Assembly (NCBI GenBank): GCA_047635375.1
Contig: JBLIKP010000012.1
Coordinates: forward strand, 1-36,281
DNA length: 36,281 bases
Source of the DNA: JBLIKP01 sp047635375
GTDB taxonomy: Bacteria; Bacteroidota; Bacteroidia; Sphingobacteriales; Sphingobacteriaceae
Reading direction: 5' to 3'
Part shown: in pieces, positions 25,588-34,900 of the stretch
Layout of the letters: every line of letters starts with the position of its first letter
Numbering within the stretch: the first letter of the stretch is position 1
The notes under the pieces: generated by a model
Databases searched by the model: none
What the model was told of the DNA's origin: nothing
The model's input: the letters and a program-made list of their open reading frames with translations, nothing else
Translations under genes and position numbers: made by a program

Positions 25588-25787
25588 TTAAGCTTGTGTT
25601 TATTTTCACCTTCTAACATTGCCTTTATACAATCAGGACAAAGGCAATCTTGAAAATTCGCTTTAAGAAAAGAAAGCGAATTGGCCGAAAGAACAATTTC
25701 ACCACACCAGCAGCCCAGAGCATGAGTACAAGAAAATTCTCGCGTGCAATTTGGACATTTGTTGGTGTTAAGAGACTTTTCTTCCAT
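25584..25787 (-). CDS. Cysteine-rich CWC family protein
   Basis: 67 residues from ATG 25787. Eight cysteines in a small domain: CPNC, C in EFSCTH, the name-giving CWC, and CLCPDC. The family is widespread in bacteria and is thought to bind zinc; no function is known. A TTG two codons upstream (25793) is also in frame but lies inside the -7 element, so ATG is preferred. It runs convergent to arsC and shares its stop region, and is divergent from the DUF819 gene. Confidence 0.8.
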   Translation of the reverse strand: MEEKSLNTNKCPNCTREFSCTHALGCWCGEIVLSANSLSFLKANFQDCLCPDCIKAMLEGENKHKLN

Positions 25788-25790
25788 CCT

Positions 25791-25819
25791 CAAAATTAGG
25801 TATTTTTTTACCTTTTCAA
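25791..25819 (-). promoter_or_regulatory. Promoter of the CWC gene
   Basis: On the minus strand TTG (25819-25817), 18 bp spacer, TAATTTTG (25798-25791), then AGG and ATG 25787. Both elements match exactly. The mRNA should be leaderless, starting at or next to the ATG. Confidence 0.75.
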
Positions 25820-25853
25820 TGTTTGAGGTATATTAGACGCAAACTTTCAATCT

Positions 25854-27104
25854 ATGAGCACCCCATTAATCACAAACGACGCAGTTGTATTAGGCCTTTT
25901 ATGCATAATTCTAGCTTTTGTTTTTATCACTTCCTCGAGTAAAAAACCCGGGTGGAAAAAGTTTTACAAATATGTTCCTTCCTTGCTACTTTGCTATTTT
26001 ATCCCAAGTATTTTCAATTCCTTAGGAATTATATCTGGTGATGAAAGTAATTTATATCATGTAGCGTCAAGATATCTGCTACCTGCATCCTTAGTCCTTT
26101 TAACCCTAAGTATTGATTTCAAAGGGATAATAAATCTCGGTCCTAAAGCGATTATCATGTTCCTTGCTGGAACTGTAGGGATTGTAATAGGTGGCCCATT
26201 GGCAATATTTGCGGTAAGTTTTATTGCCCCAGATGTCCTTGGAGGCTCAGGACCAGAGGAAGTTTGGAGAGGACTTGCTACAATTGCTGGAAGTTGGATT
26301 GGCGGGGGTGCAAATCAAACGGCAATGAAAGAAGTTTTTGGTGCTAGCGACAATTTATTCAGCGCGATGATTGCAGTGGATGTTATCATGGCCAACCTTT
26401 GGATGGCAGTCCTATTATATGGTGCGGGTATAAGCGACAAAGTAGACAAGTGGCTCAAGGCCGATAATTCTGCAATTGTTAAATTAAAAGATAGTATAGA
26501 AAATTACCAATTAAGTAATGCGAAAAATCCAGGCTTAACTCAGCTAATAACAATTGTAGCTATTGGATTAGGTGTAACGGCCATAGCGCATGTCGGCGCC
26601 GATTTCTTAGGACCATTTTTTGGTGAAAATTTCCCTGCATTGGATAAATTCAGTTTTAGCTCAAAGTTCTTTTGGCTAATAATTATTGCAACAACCTTAG
26701 GTCTAATATTAAGCTTTACAAAACTGAGGAGCTATGAAGATTATGGGGCTTCAAAGGTGGGTAGCTTGTTCCTATATGTACTCGTGGCAAGTATAGGGAT
26801 GAAGATGAACCTTTTGGCTATTCAAGACAGTCCCGGGTATTTTCTAATCGGTCTAATTTGGATGTTAATCCACATTACAGTATTACTAACTACGGCAAAA
26901 ATAATAAAAGCACCATTTTTCTTCACCGCTGTGGGAAGTCAAGCAAATGTAGGGGGTGCCGCCTCAGCTCCGATTGTGGCAAGTGCCTTCCATCCTGCCC
27001 TAGCATCAGTAGGTGTTTTATTAGCAGTATTAGGATACGCCTTAGGAACTTACGCAGCATATTTTTGCGCATTATTAATGCAGGCAGCCTCCGCCGGAGT
27101 GTAA
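25854..27104 (+). CDS. DUF819 family integral membrane protein
   Basis: 416 residues, about ten to twelve hydrophobic helices. Features include a central conserved GSWIGGGANQTAMKEVFG segment and a near C-terminal VGSQANVGGAASAPIVASAF segment; such Gly- and Asn-rich re-entrant pieces in both halves give it the look of a secondary transporter with an inverted repeat. The family is uncharacterised. It lies next to the arsenic operon but has its own upstream region (a weak TTTG at 25822), so no link to arsenic is claimed. Confidence 0.8.
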   Translation: MSTPLITNDAVVLGLLCIILAFVFITSSSKKPGWKKFYKYVPSLLLCYFIPSIFNSLGIISGDESNLYHVASRYLLPASLVLLTLSIDFKGIINLGPKAIIMFLAGTVGIVIGGPLAIFAVSFIAPDVLGGSGPEEVWRGLATIAGSWIGGGANQTAMKEVFGASDNLFSAMIAVDVIMANLWMAVLLYGAGISDKVDKWLKADNSAIVKLKDSIENYQLSNAKNPGLTQLITIVAIGLGVTAIAHVGADFLGPFFGENFPALDKFSFSSKFFWLIIIATTLGLILSFTKLRSYEDYGASKVGSLFLYVLVASIGMKMNLLAIQDSPGYFLIGLIWMLIHITVLLTTAKIIKAPFFFTAVGSQANVGGAASAPIVASAFHPALASVGVLLAVLGYALGTYAAYFCALLMQAASAGV

Positions 27105-27111
27105 ATAGAAT

Positions 27112-27837
27112 CTAGCTTCCGGTTATTCCTGAATCAGTAACATCCCTGGTAATTGCCATAATTGATTTAACATTCCCCTCTTTCCCAAACTCTGGAACGA
27201 GCTTAGTGAAGAACAATTTTATCCCGCTGGGTATTTCATAGGTGCTGTTAATAAACACTTCCGTTTTGGTGTTCACAACTTCTTCTATTTTTGCTTTCCA
27301 ACCTTTCGAAATATCTTCGGACCAACCCACTTGAGAAATGCTTTTCCAATATATTTTCAAAAGCACTTTCAATGGACACAGAATTCACAATTTCTATACC
27401 CAAATGACAAACCATTTTAAGCTTATTTTGGGTTTCATTTCTGGTGGAAACATCCCGGAAAATCCATGAATAGAAAAATTTACTTTCTCGTTCCCATGGG
27501 GTGAAACTAACGCCTAATGGAATAAAAATACCACTTTCTCTACGCCTCGTAAGTTCTATATCCTTCCCTTTAGCGTGAGTAAAGAAACTTAAAAGTTCCA
27601 TGAAATTATCAGTAAATCCAGGGTGCTCTTTTATTCTAAACAGCTTTGAAATATTATTCCCAAGTGCCTTTTTCATGTGATACCAAATATTTTTGAAGCT
27701 GCTTTATGCCAGCTTAAAACTTCTCCTTTATCATTTACAGTAATAATCCCATCCTGAGCACTATCGTGAAGTGCCTTATACCATTTTTCAACGAGATTAA
27801 TTTCTTTTTCCTTTTTAGCTAGATTTGGATAATTTAT
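27112..27837 (-). pseudogene. Decayed PAS-domain protein (sensor remnant)
   Basis: Two PAS domains can be pieced together across frames. From the right, after a stop at 27838-27840, LVEKWYKALHDSAQDGIITV and GEVLSWHKAASKIFGIT end at TGA. Reading then shifts to the frame KALGNNISKLFRI and RRESGIFIPLGVSF to FRDVSTRNETQNKLK, and shifts again near 27300-27360 into SQVGWSEDISKGW and MAITRDVTD. The N terminus lacks a start and the C terminus ends 3-8 residues after the second PAS, with no histidine kinase or GGDEF part. At least two frameshifts are needed, so it is a pseudogene. The two open frames of 142 and 86 codons are fragments of it. Confidence 0.8.
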
Positions 27838-27901
27838 TTAAAAATACAAGTTATTACCCTTCAAAAGGAAAATCGTGCAATAGGCACAAAAAACATATGA
27901 T

Positions 27902-28741
27902 TTAACTGATTTTTAACATCTCGAATTGCTTAAAAGTCTCCTTAAATCCTAAACTTCCCAAGTAACCCAATAATTTCTGCTCTGAAGAATCAATATTATT
28001 CCATTTCACAAGGGAGTATTTCTTTTCAACCGCCTTAAAAAGAGGGATTAATGTCGCATTTTTTGCGTCATCATTTTTCCCTCCAAACATTACTTGGCCA
28101 GAATGTTTTTGAATAATTAACCAAGCATTAGAAATTGCTAAAAACTCAAACTCCGATTCGTTTTTTTTGATTTTTTCTAAATCTTGCTCCCAGGATGAGG
28201 AATTGAAAAGGGTTTTCTCAACCCACTCCCAACTAATTGATTCATTTTTCACCTCCTCATCAGATTCAGCTAAAACTTTATCCGCCGAAAGGCAGACCAA
28301 AGTCCTTACTTCCTGAAAACCTATATTTTCATAAGCTTTAACAGCCCATTTATTCTTTGTAATTATTTCAAGTGAATACTTTTTAACCCCTTGCTTAGCA
28401 AGCATTGGCCCCAACATACCATACATCAAGCCTGTCCCGCCTTCTCCTCTAAATTCTGGAATAATTCCAGTGGCTAAATTATGGGCGATCATCTCTCCAT
28501 TTCTTTCTTCAATGGCATTTACCAGAAAGCCTACTAAGTGATTATCTTGTATTAATCCAGCGCTTAAGGCAAAATTTGCTCCCCCTAGCTCCCATCGTTT
28601 TTTCAATTTTTCAGGATCATTAGAAAATTTCACAAAGTAATCTGAAAAGGCATAGTCAAAGGTATCGGCTAGGACTTCGAAGGGGACTTCGTCTAAGGTA
28701 ATTAAATGCATAGAAATTGGATTTAGCACAAAGGTTGCCAT
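27902..28741 (-). CDS. Two-domain GNAT family acetyltransferase
   Basis: 279 residues. The N-terminal GNAT domain shows NLATGIIPEFRGEGGTGLM, the acetyl-CoA pyrophosphate loop in an unusual form (RGEGGTG), and AVKAYENIGFQE. The C-terminal part (about 170-279) looks like a second, degenerate GNAT fold ending in LLGYLGSLGFKETFKQFEM. The substrate is unknown. ATG 28741 is the longest start, but the family usually begins at MHLITLDEVPF (ATG 28711). It is divergent from the SulP gene. Confidence 0.78.
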   Translation of the reverse strand: MATFVLNPISMHLITLDEVPFEVLADTFDYAFSDYFVKFSNDPEKLKKRWELGGANFALSAGLIQDNHLVGFLVNAIEERNGEMIAHNLATGIIPEFRGEGGTGLMYGMLGPMLAKQGVKKYSLEIITKNKWAVKAYENIGFQEVRTLVCLSADKVLAESDEEVKNESISWEWVEKTLFNSSSWEQDLEKIKKNESEFEFLAISNAWLIIQKHSGQVMFGGKNDDAKNATLIPLFKAVEKKYSLVKWNNIDSSEQKLLGYLGSLGFKETFKQFEMLKIS

Positions 28742-28760
28742 TTAATCTGATTTTCGGAAC

Positions 28761-28789
28761 TTGTATGCCCTGAATAAATCCTACCTTTG
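28761..28789 (+). promoter_or_regulatory. Promoter of the SulP gene
   Basis: TTG at 28761-28763, 18 bp spacer, TACCTTTG at 28782-28789. Both elements are exact. The leader to ATG 28815 is about 20 nt. Confidence 0.75.
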
Positions 28790-28814
28790 CGGCACTTTTT
28801 AAAACCATTACACT

Positions 28815-30404
28815 ATGGCCCTATTTGAATTAATAAAGAAAACAACTTCGAATGCGAAGTCCGACATCCTGTCTGGGCTAACCGTAGCGTTTGCATTGGT
28901 ACCAGAAGCTGTGGCATTCGCCTTTGTTGCTGGTATAGACCCAATAATTGGACTATATGGAGCCTTTATGGTAGGCCTAGTTACCTCCATTTTTGGAGGA
29001 AGACCTGGGATGATTAGTGGAGCCACTGGAGCTCTTGCGGTTGTAATGGTAAGCTTAATAAGCCAAGGAAATGATATGATGCCAGAGGTAGCCAACGCAG
29101 GACTTCAATACCTGTTCGCTACGCTTTTATTGATGGGATTAATTCAAATTTTGGCTGGTGTTTTAAAACTAGGAAAATTTGTAAGGCTTATTCCACATTC
29201 AGTAATGATGGGATTTGTAAATGGACTGGCAATTGTGATTTTCCTAAGTCAGCTTCAGATGTTTAAATCAGGAGACGAATTCCTTTCAGGCACGCATTTA
29301 TGGACCATGCTTGGTTTAGTTGGATTAACCATGGGAATTATGGTGGGTCTACCAAAAATAACATCGAAAATTCCAGCAGGATTAGCCGCAATTCTTGTGG
29401 TTTCTGCCATTGTAATATTTGGTGGAATTGACACCTCAACTGTACTAAGTTACGTGCAAGAACGTGGCGGAACAGGAATTGAAGGAGGCTTACCAAGCTT
29501 TGCCATTCCGCAAATCCCTTTAACTTGGGAGACTTTTGTATTTATTCTACCCTATGCATTAATCCTTGCTGCGGTCGGTTTAATTGAATCGTTAATGACG
29601 CTTCAATTGATAGACGAAATAACAGAAACCCGTGGTTCATCTAACCGTGAATCAATCGCTCAAGGTGCTGCAAATATTGTAAACGGATTCTTTGGTGGAA
29701 TGGGTGGTTGTGCCATGATTGGCCAAAGTATGATAAACGTTAATTCTGGTGGTCGTGGCCGATTATCCGGTGCAACTGCAGCCTTGGCCCTACTCTCTTT
29801 TATCTTATTCCTATCTCCTTACATCGAGCTAGTTCCAATTGCAGCATTGGTGGGAGTTATGTTTATGGTGGTTATTGGGACCTTTGCTTGGTCAAGTTTT
29901 AGGATTCTTCCAAAAATTCCTAAATCGGATGCATTTGTATTAATATTAGTTTCCGCAATTACCGTGATATTCGACCTTGCAATTGCCGTAATTTCTGGAG
30001 TAATTGTAAGTGCATTGGTCTTTAGTTGGGAAAGTGCTAGACGAATTCGTGCTCGCAAAAGGGTAAAAGAAGATGGTACTAAGGTTTACGAAATTTGGGG
30101 ACCGCTTTTCTTTGGTTCTACCCAAGCATTTACCGAGAAATTTTCTATTGGAGAAGATCCTGAAAAAATTGAAATCGACTTTTTAGAATCAAAGGTTCAA
30201 GACCATTCAGGAATTGAAGCAATTGAAAAGCTAATGGATAAATACATTGAATCTGGTAAAGAGGTAACTCTTCGTCACCTAAGCCCAGATTGTAAGATAT
30301 TATTGGAGAAAGCCAATCCTAACTTTGCAAAATACTTTACCGACGAACCTGATGATCCACGATATTTCGTGATGACAAATCAACCGGTACCCACAGCATT
30401 ATAA
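28815..30404 (+). CDS. SulP family anion transporter with STAS domain
   Basis: 529 residues. The first 410 or so hold the membrane domain with the SulP pattern: DILSGLTVAFALVPEA at the N terminus, YGAFMVGLV, GGRPGMISGATGA and a conserved GGMGGCAMIGQSMINVNSGG stretch in the second half. A cytoplasmic STAS domain follows from about residue 425 (YEIWGPLFFGS, then IEIDFLESKVQDHSGIEAIE). Family members carry sulfate, bicarbonate, dicarboxylates or other anions; the substrate here cannot be told. It is monocistronic, with its own promoter and terminator. Confidence 0.92.
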   Translation: MALFELIKKTTSNAKSDILSGLTVAFALVPEAVAFAFVAGIDPIIGLYGAFMVGLVTSIFGGRPGMISGATGALAVVMVSLISQGNDMMPEVANAGLQYLFATLLLMGLIQILAGVLKLGKFVRLIPHSVMMGFVNGLAIVIFLSQLQMFKSGDEFLSGTHLWTMLGLVGLTMGIMVGLPKITSKIPAGLAAILVVSAIVIFGGIDTSTVLSYVQERGGTGIEGGLPSFAIPQIPLTWETFVFILPYALILAAVGLIESLMTLQLIDEITETRGSSNRESIAQGAANIVNGFFGGMGGCAMIGQSMINVNSGGRGRLSGATAALALLSFILFLSPYIELVPIAALVGVMFMVVIGTFAWSSFRILPKIPKSDAFVLILVSAITVIFDLAIAVISGVIVSALVFSWESARRIRARKRVKEDGTKVYEIWGPLFFGSTQAFTEKFSIGEDPEKIEIDFLESKVQDHSGIEAIEKLMDKYIESGKEVTLRHLSPDCKILLEKANPNFAKYFTDEPDDPRYFVMTNQPVPTAL

Positions 30405-30408
30405 AACT

Positions 30409-30441
30409 AAATGGTGGAGTTAATAACTCCACCATTTTTTT
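30409..30441 (+). terminator. SulP terminator
   Basis: AAATGGTGGAGTT pairs with AACTCCACCATTT around a three-base loop, followed by more T residues. Very strong stem of about 13 bp. Confidence 0.9.
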
Positions 30442-30549
30442 GAACGAAATTTAATCCTAAACTAAGGGAAAATCAATTTTCCATTTTAAGATATTTCCGG
30501 GATGATTCCATGGGGATTTTAATCTCCCCAATTCTTTTCTTACGTCGGA

Positions 30550-30942
30550 TTATTTTATACTGTGTAATCCAACTTTATTTCCTTCAGTGGCAAGGAAGAA
30601 TGCAATATTTCCATGTCCCCCTATATTCATCTTAGTAGCTAAAATTTTTCCGCCGTTCCCTTCGATACGTGAAAGAGCCACTGAAAGGTCTGGATTACCG
30701 TTTAAATAAATTGTTGACCCAACCATGGATGGCTCTTAGCCTTCACCTTGATTTATAGATCCACTCACCTTTCCAGTAGGCTACTGATTCATAAGGAAAA
30801 ATGACATTTCAGTCTCCCCCATTTTCATTCTTGCCATTTCAATTTCAAAAACTGCTGAATAAAATTTTGAGGCACGGTCAATATCTTTTACTGGAATTTC
30901 GAACCAGTTTAACGCGTTTGTAGTGTCGCCCATCTTTTGCAT
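30550..30942 (-). pseudogene. Decayed VOC (glyoxalase-like) family gene
   Basis: One frame from ATG 30942 to TAA 30550 encodes a complete VOC protein of 130 residues, interrupted by TAG (30781-30783, codon 54) and TAA (30736-30738, codon 69). The opening NALNWFEIPVKDIDRASKFY and the closing GGKILATKMNIGGHGNIAFF are well kept, as is NPDLSVALSRIE in between. Such proteins bind a metal and small molecules, with varied activities. The two stops lie where the family has ordinary residues. With the good conservation elsewhere, decay looks recent. Confidence 0.88.
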
Positions 30943-30955
30943 AGAATATTGTTTT

Positions 30956-30983
30956 TTGAATTAATAAATCTTATTTATGTTTG
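30956..30983 (+). promoter_or_regulatory. Possible promoter of the YdeI-type gene
   Basis: TTG at 30956-30958, 17 bp, TATGTTTG at 30976-30983. It leaves about 54 nt before ATG 31038. Confidence 0.45.
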
Positions 30984-31037
30984 TTTTAAAGTAAACGATT
31001 GTCAATTTTAATAATGGACATATAATTAAAATATTAC

Positions 31038-31553
31038 ATGGTTAGTTTTATATCACCGCTTGTCAAATTAGATTCAAGCCTTTGGAGTCATGTCCTTATG
31101 GTCGATGCCGATGTGGTGAAAAGCTTTCAATTTACTGGAGATAAAATGGTTATCTGCACGTTAAATGACAAGATTGAGTTTCAATGTGCAATAATGCCAC
31201 ATGGAAATGAGGAGTGGTTTATTAACCTTAATGCTCAGATAAGAAATAAATTGGGATTTGTCCTTGACCAACCCTTAGAGGTTAAATTGAAGAAAGACGA
31301 TTCGGAATTTGGATTACCTGTGCCTGAAGAACTTGAAGCTTGTTTGCTACAAGATCTTGAAGGAAAAGGCTTTTTTGATGAGCTAACACCAGGAAAAAAA
31401 AGGAATCTTTTGTATATCGCGGGGAAAGTAAAAAACCCCGACAAAAGGATTCAAAAGTCTTTGGTAATCCTTGAACACCTTAAGAAAAACAAGGGGATAA
31501 TTGATTTCAAACAATTAAACTTCGAGTTAAAACTCAAGAACAATTTGACTTAG
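31038..31553 (+). CDS. YdeI/OmpD-associated family protein with DUF1905 domain
   Basis: 171 residues. Residues 1-95 match DUF1905 (a small beta barrel, with MPHGNEEWFINLNAQIRN and LGFVLDQPLEVKL). Residues 100-155 match the YdeI-like helical domain (PEELEACLLQD, FDELTPGKKRNLLYIAGKVKN, IQKSLVILEHL). YdeI proteins have been linked to peptide and bacteriocin tolerance in enterobacteria, but the role in this group is not known. It ends just before the promoter of the metal-efflux genes. Confidence 0.82.
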   Translation: MVSFISPLVKLDSSLWSHVLMVDADVVKSFQFTGDKMVICTLNDKIEFQCAIMPHGNEEWFINLNAQIRNKLGFVLDQPLEVKLKKDDSEFGLPVPEELEACLLQDLEGKGFFDELTPGKKRNLLYIAGKVKNPDKRIQKSLVILEHLKKNKGIIDFKQLNFELKLKNNLT

Positions 31554-31574
31554 ACTTTCAAATTGTTAGTTTTG
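31545..31574 (+). promoter_or_regulatory. Promoter of the metal-efflux operon
   Basis: TTTG at 31544-31547 (TTG 31545-31547), 19 bp spacer, TAGTTTTG at 31567-31574, then 6 nt to the TTG codon at 31581. Both elements are exact. The frame upstream to 31563 contains the -7 element, so translation cannot begin there. Confidence 0.75.
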
Positions 31575-31580
31575 AATGTC

Positions 31581-31892
31581 TTGAAATCCATCGCTGCAAT
31601 ATTGAGTTTATTTATGCTTGGGGTAATATTAACCCCCTGTAGCGATAGCTTTGACGACGATTGCAAGAATCAAATTGAACAATCATCTCAATCTTCTTCC
31701 CATGGGCATGAAGAATCTGAAGCCGACAACTGCTCCCCCCTTTGTCTTTGCCATTGCTGCCATGCACATTCTGTGATGGTGGTTTTCCATAAGGAAGTAC
31801 AGATTAACCCGCTTACTCCTATATTGGATTATAAAATATTTGGGCGACCTAAGGCTGTAGTTTTCGCCCTTTTCCATCCGCCTAGAGCGTAA
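31581..31892 (+). CDS. DUF6660 family cysteine- and histidine-rich protein
   Basis: 103 residues from TTG 31581. It opens MKSIAAILSLFMLGVILTPC, a signal peptide or membrane anchor, then an acidic, Ser- and His-rich linker (SSSHGHEESEADN) and a Cys/His cluster (CSPLCLCHCCHAHS) that could bind metal, ending in FHPPRA. Small proteins of this type commonly sit in front of cusA/czcA-like genes in Bacteroidota. A role in metal sensing or delivery to the pump is inferred from position and composition. The start is set by the promoter; transcript and codon would begin together. Confidence 0.72.
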   Translation: MKSIAAILSLFMLGVILTPCSDSFDDDCKNQIEQSSQSSSHGHEESEADNCSPLCLCHCCHAHSVMVVFHKEVQINPLTPILDYKIFGRPKAVVFALFHPPRA

Positions 31893-31945
31893 TTCAAAAT
31901 CCCCACGACGGGACAAACTGAATTTATTACGCTAAACAAATCAAC

Positions 31946-34900
31946 ATGATAGATAAGCTAATTGCCTTTAGCATAAGGCAAAAGCTGATTATCGGCCTAT
32001 TTACGGCTGCATTAATCGGTTGGGGAGTGTATTCACTTACCCATATCCCCCTGGATGCTGTGCCTGACATCACGAATAATCAGGTTCAAGTAATGACACA
32101 AAGCCCTACCCTTGCTGCGCAGGAGGTGGAGCAATTTGTCACCTTCCCTATTGAAATGGCAATGGCCAACCTGCCCGATGTGGAGGAAATACGGTCCATT
32201 TCCCGGTTCGGAATTTCGGTGGTAACCATCGTTTTTAAAGAATCAATGGACGTTTATCGCGCCCGACAATTAATTTCAGAGCAACTTAATTTAGTAAGGA
32301 AGGAAATCCCTGAGGGCTTTGGTTCACCAACATTAGGGCCGATAACTTCTGGACTTGGAGAGATATTTCAATACATTCTGAAGACGGAGCCCGGATTTGA
32401 CTCTACCTATTCCTCCACTGACCTTAGGGAAATAAACGATTGGATCGTAAAACGTCAGTTGGCAGGAATCCCAGGAGTTATTGAAGTTAGTGGCTGGGGC
32501 GGAAAATTAAAAACCTACGAAGTTGCCGTTAACCCTGAGAACCTGAACAGCTTCGGGATTTCAATTTCCCAAGTTTTTGAAGCACTGGAGAAAAACAACG
32601 AAAACACCGGCGGAAGCTACATTGAAAAGCGCTTCCAAACCTATTTCATTCGTGGTGAAGGCTTGGTGAAAACCTTTAAAGACATCGAAAATATTGTGGT
32701 TTCGACTAAGGGGAATCAACCAATTTACATTCGTGACATTGCCAAAGTACATTTTGGGAACAAACCCCGTTATGGTGCACTTACCTACAATGGGAAAGGT
32801 GAAGTGGTAGGTGGAATGACACTTATGCTTAAGGGAGAAAATTCTTTTGAAGTTGTGGGCCGGGTTAAAGAAAGAATTAAATCTATCCAAACCTCCCTAC
32901 CCGATGGTGTAACCATAGAACCCTTTTTAGAACGCTCCGGACTTATCTCTCGAGCCATAAAGACGGTAAAAACCAATCTTATTGAAGGTGGATTGATTGT
33001 AATTTTCATCCTTGTAATTCTTCTTGGGAATTTCAGAGGTGGACTAATCGTTGCCTCAGTAATTCCCCTAGCCATGCTTTTTGCGATGTGCATGATGAAC
33101 CTTTTCGGGGTTTCGGCTAATTTGATGAGTTTGGGGGCAATTGACTTTGGGCTTATTGTAGATGGCTCAGTAATTATTGTGGAGTCAATTGTCTATCAAA
33201 TGCGGACAAAATTTGGAGGACAAACCCTTACCCGAGTAGAGTTTGACAAGCAGGTTTACAATGCAAGTTCAAAAATCAGAAGCTCAGCGGCCTTTGGGGA
33301 AATCATTATCCTAATCGTTTATCTTCCTATTCTTGCCCTGGTTGGTATTGAGGGAAAAATGTTCGGGCCAATGGCGCAGACGGTGAGTTTCGCTATTCTT
33401 GGAGCGCTTATTTTAAGCATGACCTATGTTCCTATGATGTCGGCATTGTGTTTAAACAGAAAAGTAAGCAACAAGGTGACTTTGAGTGATAAAATCATCT
33501 CAAAAGTAAGTCAAGTGGTAACTCCATTATTAAAAGCATCACTTAAACGACGCTTTGTGGTACTTTTTGGTTCGGTTTTTTTATTTATTTCCTCTCTATT
33601 TGTTTTTAATCGCTTAGGCGGAGAATTTATCCCAACGTTAGAGGAAGGGGATTTCGCATTACATCAAATCCTGCCTCCTGGAAGTTCACTTAGCCAGAGC
33701 ATTGAGGTTTCAGAGAAAATTCAAAAAGCATTATTAGCCAACTTTCCTGAGGTAATTACGGTTGTGAGTAAAATTGGGACCGCAGAAGTACCTACTGACC
33801 CCATGCCCATTGAAGTTGGAGATATTATTGTGCATATGGCCCCAAAAGACGAATGGACATCGGCGTCAAGCAAGGAAAAAATGTTTGAAAAAATGGAAAA
33901 GGTGCTCAATTTGATTCCCGGTGTCACCTACGAATTCACGCAGCCCATCCAAATGCGATTCAATGAGCTAATCGCTGGAGTGCGCGAGGATATTGCAATA
34001 AAAATTTTCGGCGAAGACCCAGACCTCCTATTTAGATTAGGTAAAGAAGCCGAGGCTTTAATTAAGCCAATTCAAGGAGTTGGGGATTTGAGGCTGGAGC
34101 AGACACAAGGCTTACCGCAGATGCTGGTAAAATATCAGCGCGATCAATTAGCACAGTACGGACTTAATGTACAAGAATTAAACACCACCCTGCGTGCTGC
34201 TTTTGCCGGAAGTACAGCTGGAGTTGTGTTTGAAGGGGAACGCCGATTTGACCTGACTGTTAGGCTTGAAGAGAACTCACGGAAAGATATTGAGAGCATT
34301 AAAAATCTTTATATCTCACTGCCAAATGGCGGACAAGTTCCACTTTCACAGGTCGCCAAGATTGAGATGGTTGAAGGGCCAATGCAAATTTCTAGAGAAG
34401 ATGCAAAGCGAAGGATTGTGCTCGGAGTTAACGCACGTAACCGCGACACCGAATCGTTGGTGGAGGAAATTGATGAAACTTTAATAGCCAATTTAGATCT
34501 TCCGGCTGGTTATTATATTAAGTATGGCGGACAATTTGAAAACTTGGTTGCAGCAAAGGAAAGACTTGGGATTGCAGTACCGGTGGCGTTAACGTTAATT
34601 TTAGTATTGCTGTTTTTTACCTTTTCCTCGGTAAAACAAGCATTATTGATATTTAGTGCAATTCCTTTTTCAGCCATAGGCGGAATATTCGCGTTGTGGT
34701 TAAGGGATATGCCCTTTAGTATTTCGGCGGGGATTGGTTTTATTGCTCTTTTTGGTGTAGCCGTCTTGAATGGAATTGTGCTCATTGCTTCCTTCAACGA
34801 ACTTCGAAAATCGGGGATGACGAACATTAATGAAATCATCATTAAGGGAGTTCAAGTAAGGCTTAGGCCCGTGATTATGACCGCATCAGTTGCAGCTTTA

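Noticed and set aside
16677..25787. A defence island or mobile element
   Set aside because: No integrase, transposase, terminal repeats, tRNA attachment site, nuclease or restriction gene was seen, although the satD-DUF3307 pair remains of unknown function.
10544..30942. In-frame TAG codons in three genes as a sign of stop-codon recoding
   Set aside because: The interrupted genes also contain TGA, TAA or frameshifts, one has lost its catalytic residue, and intact genes such as arsI end in TAG. Pseudogenes explain the data better.
31563..31580. Start of the DUF6660 protein at TTG 31563
   Set aside because: The segment contains the -7 promoter element and precedes the signal peptide; TTG 31581 fits both promoter and protein.
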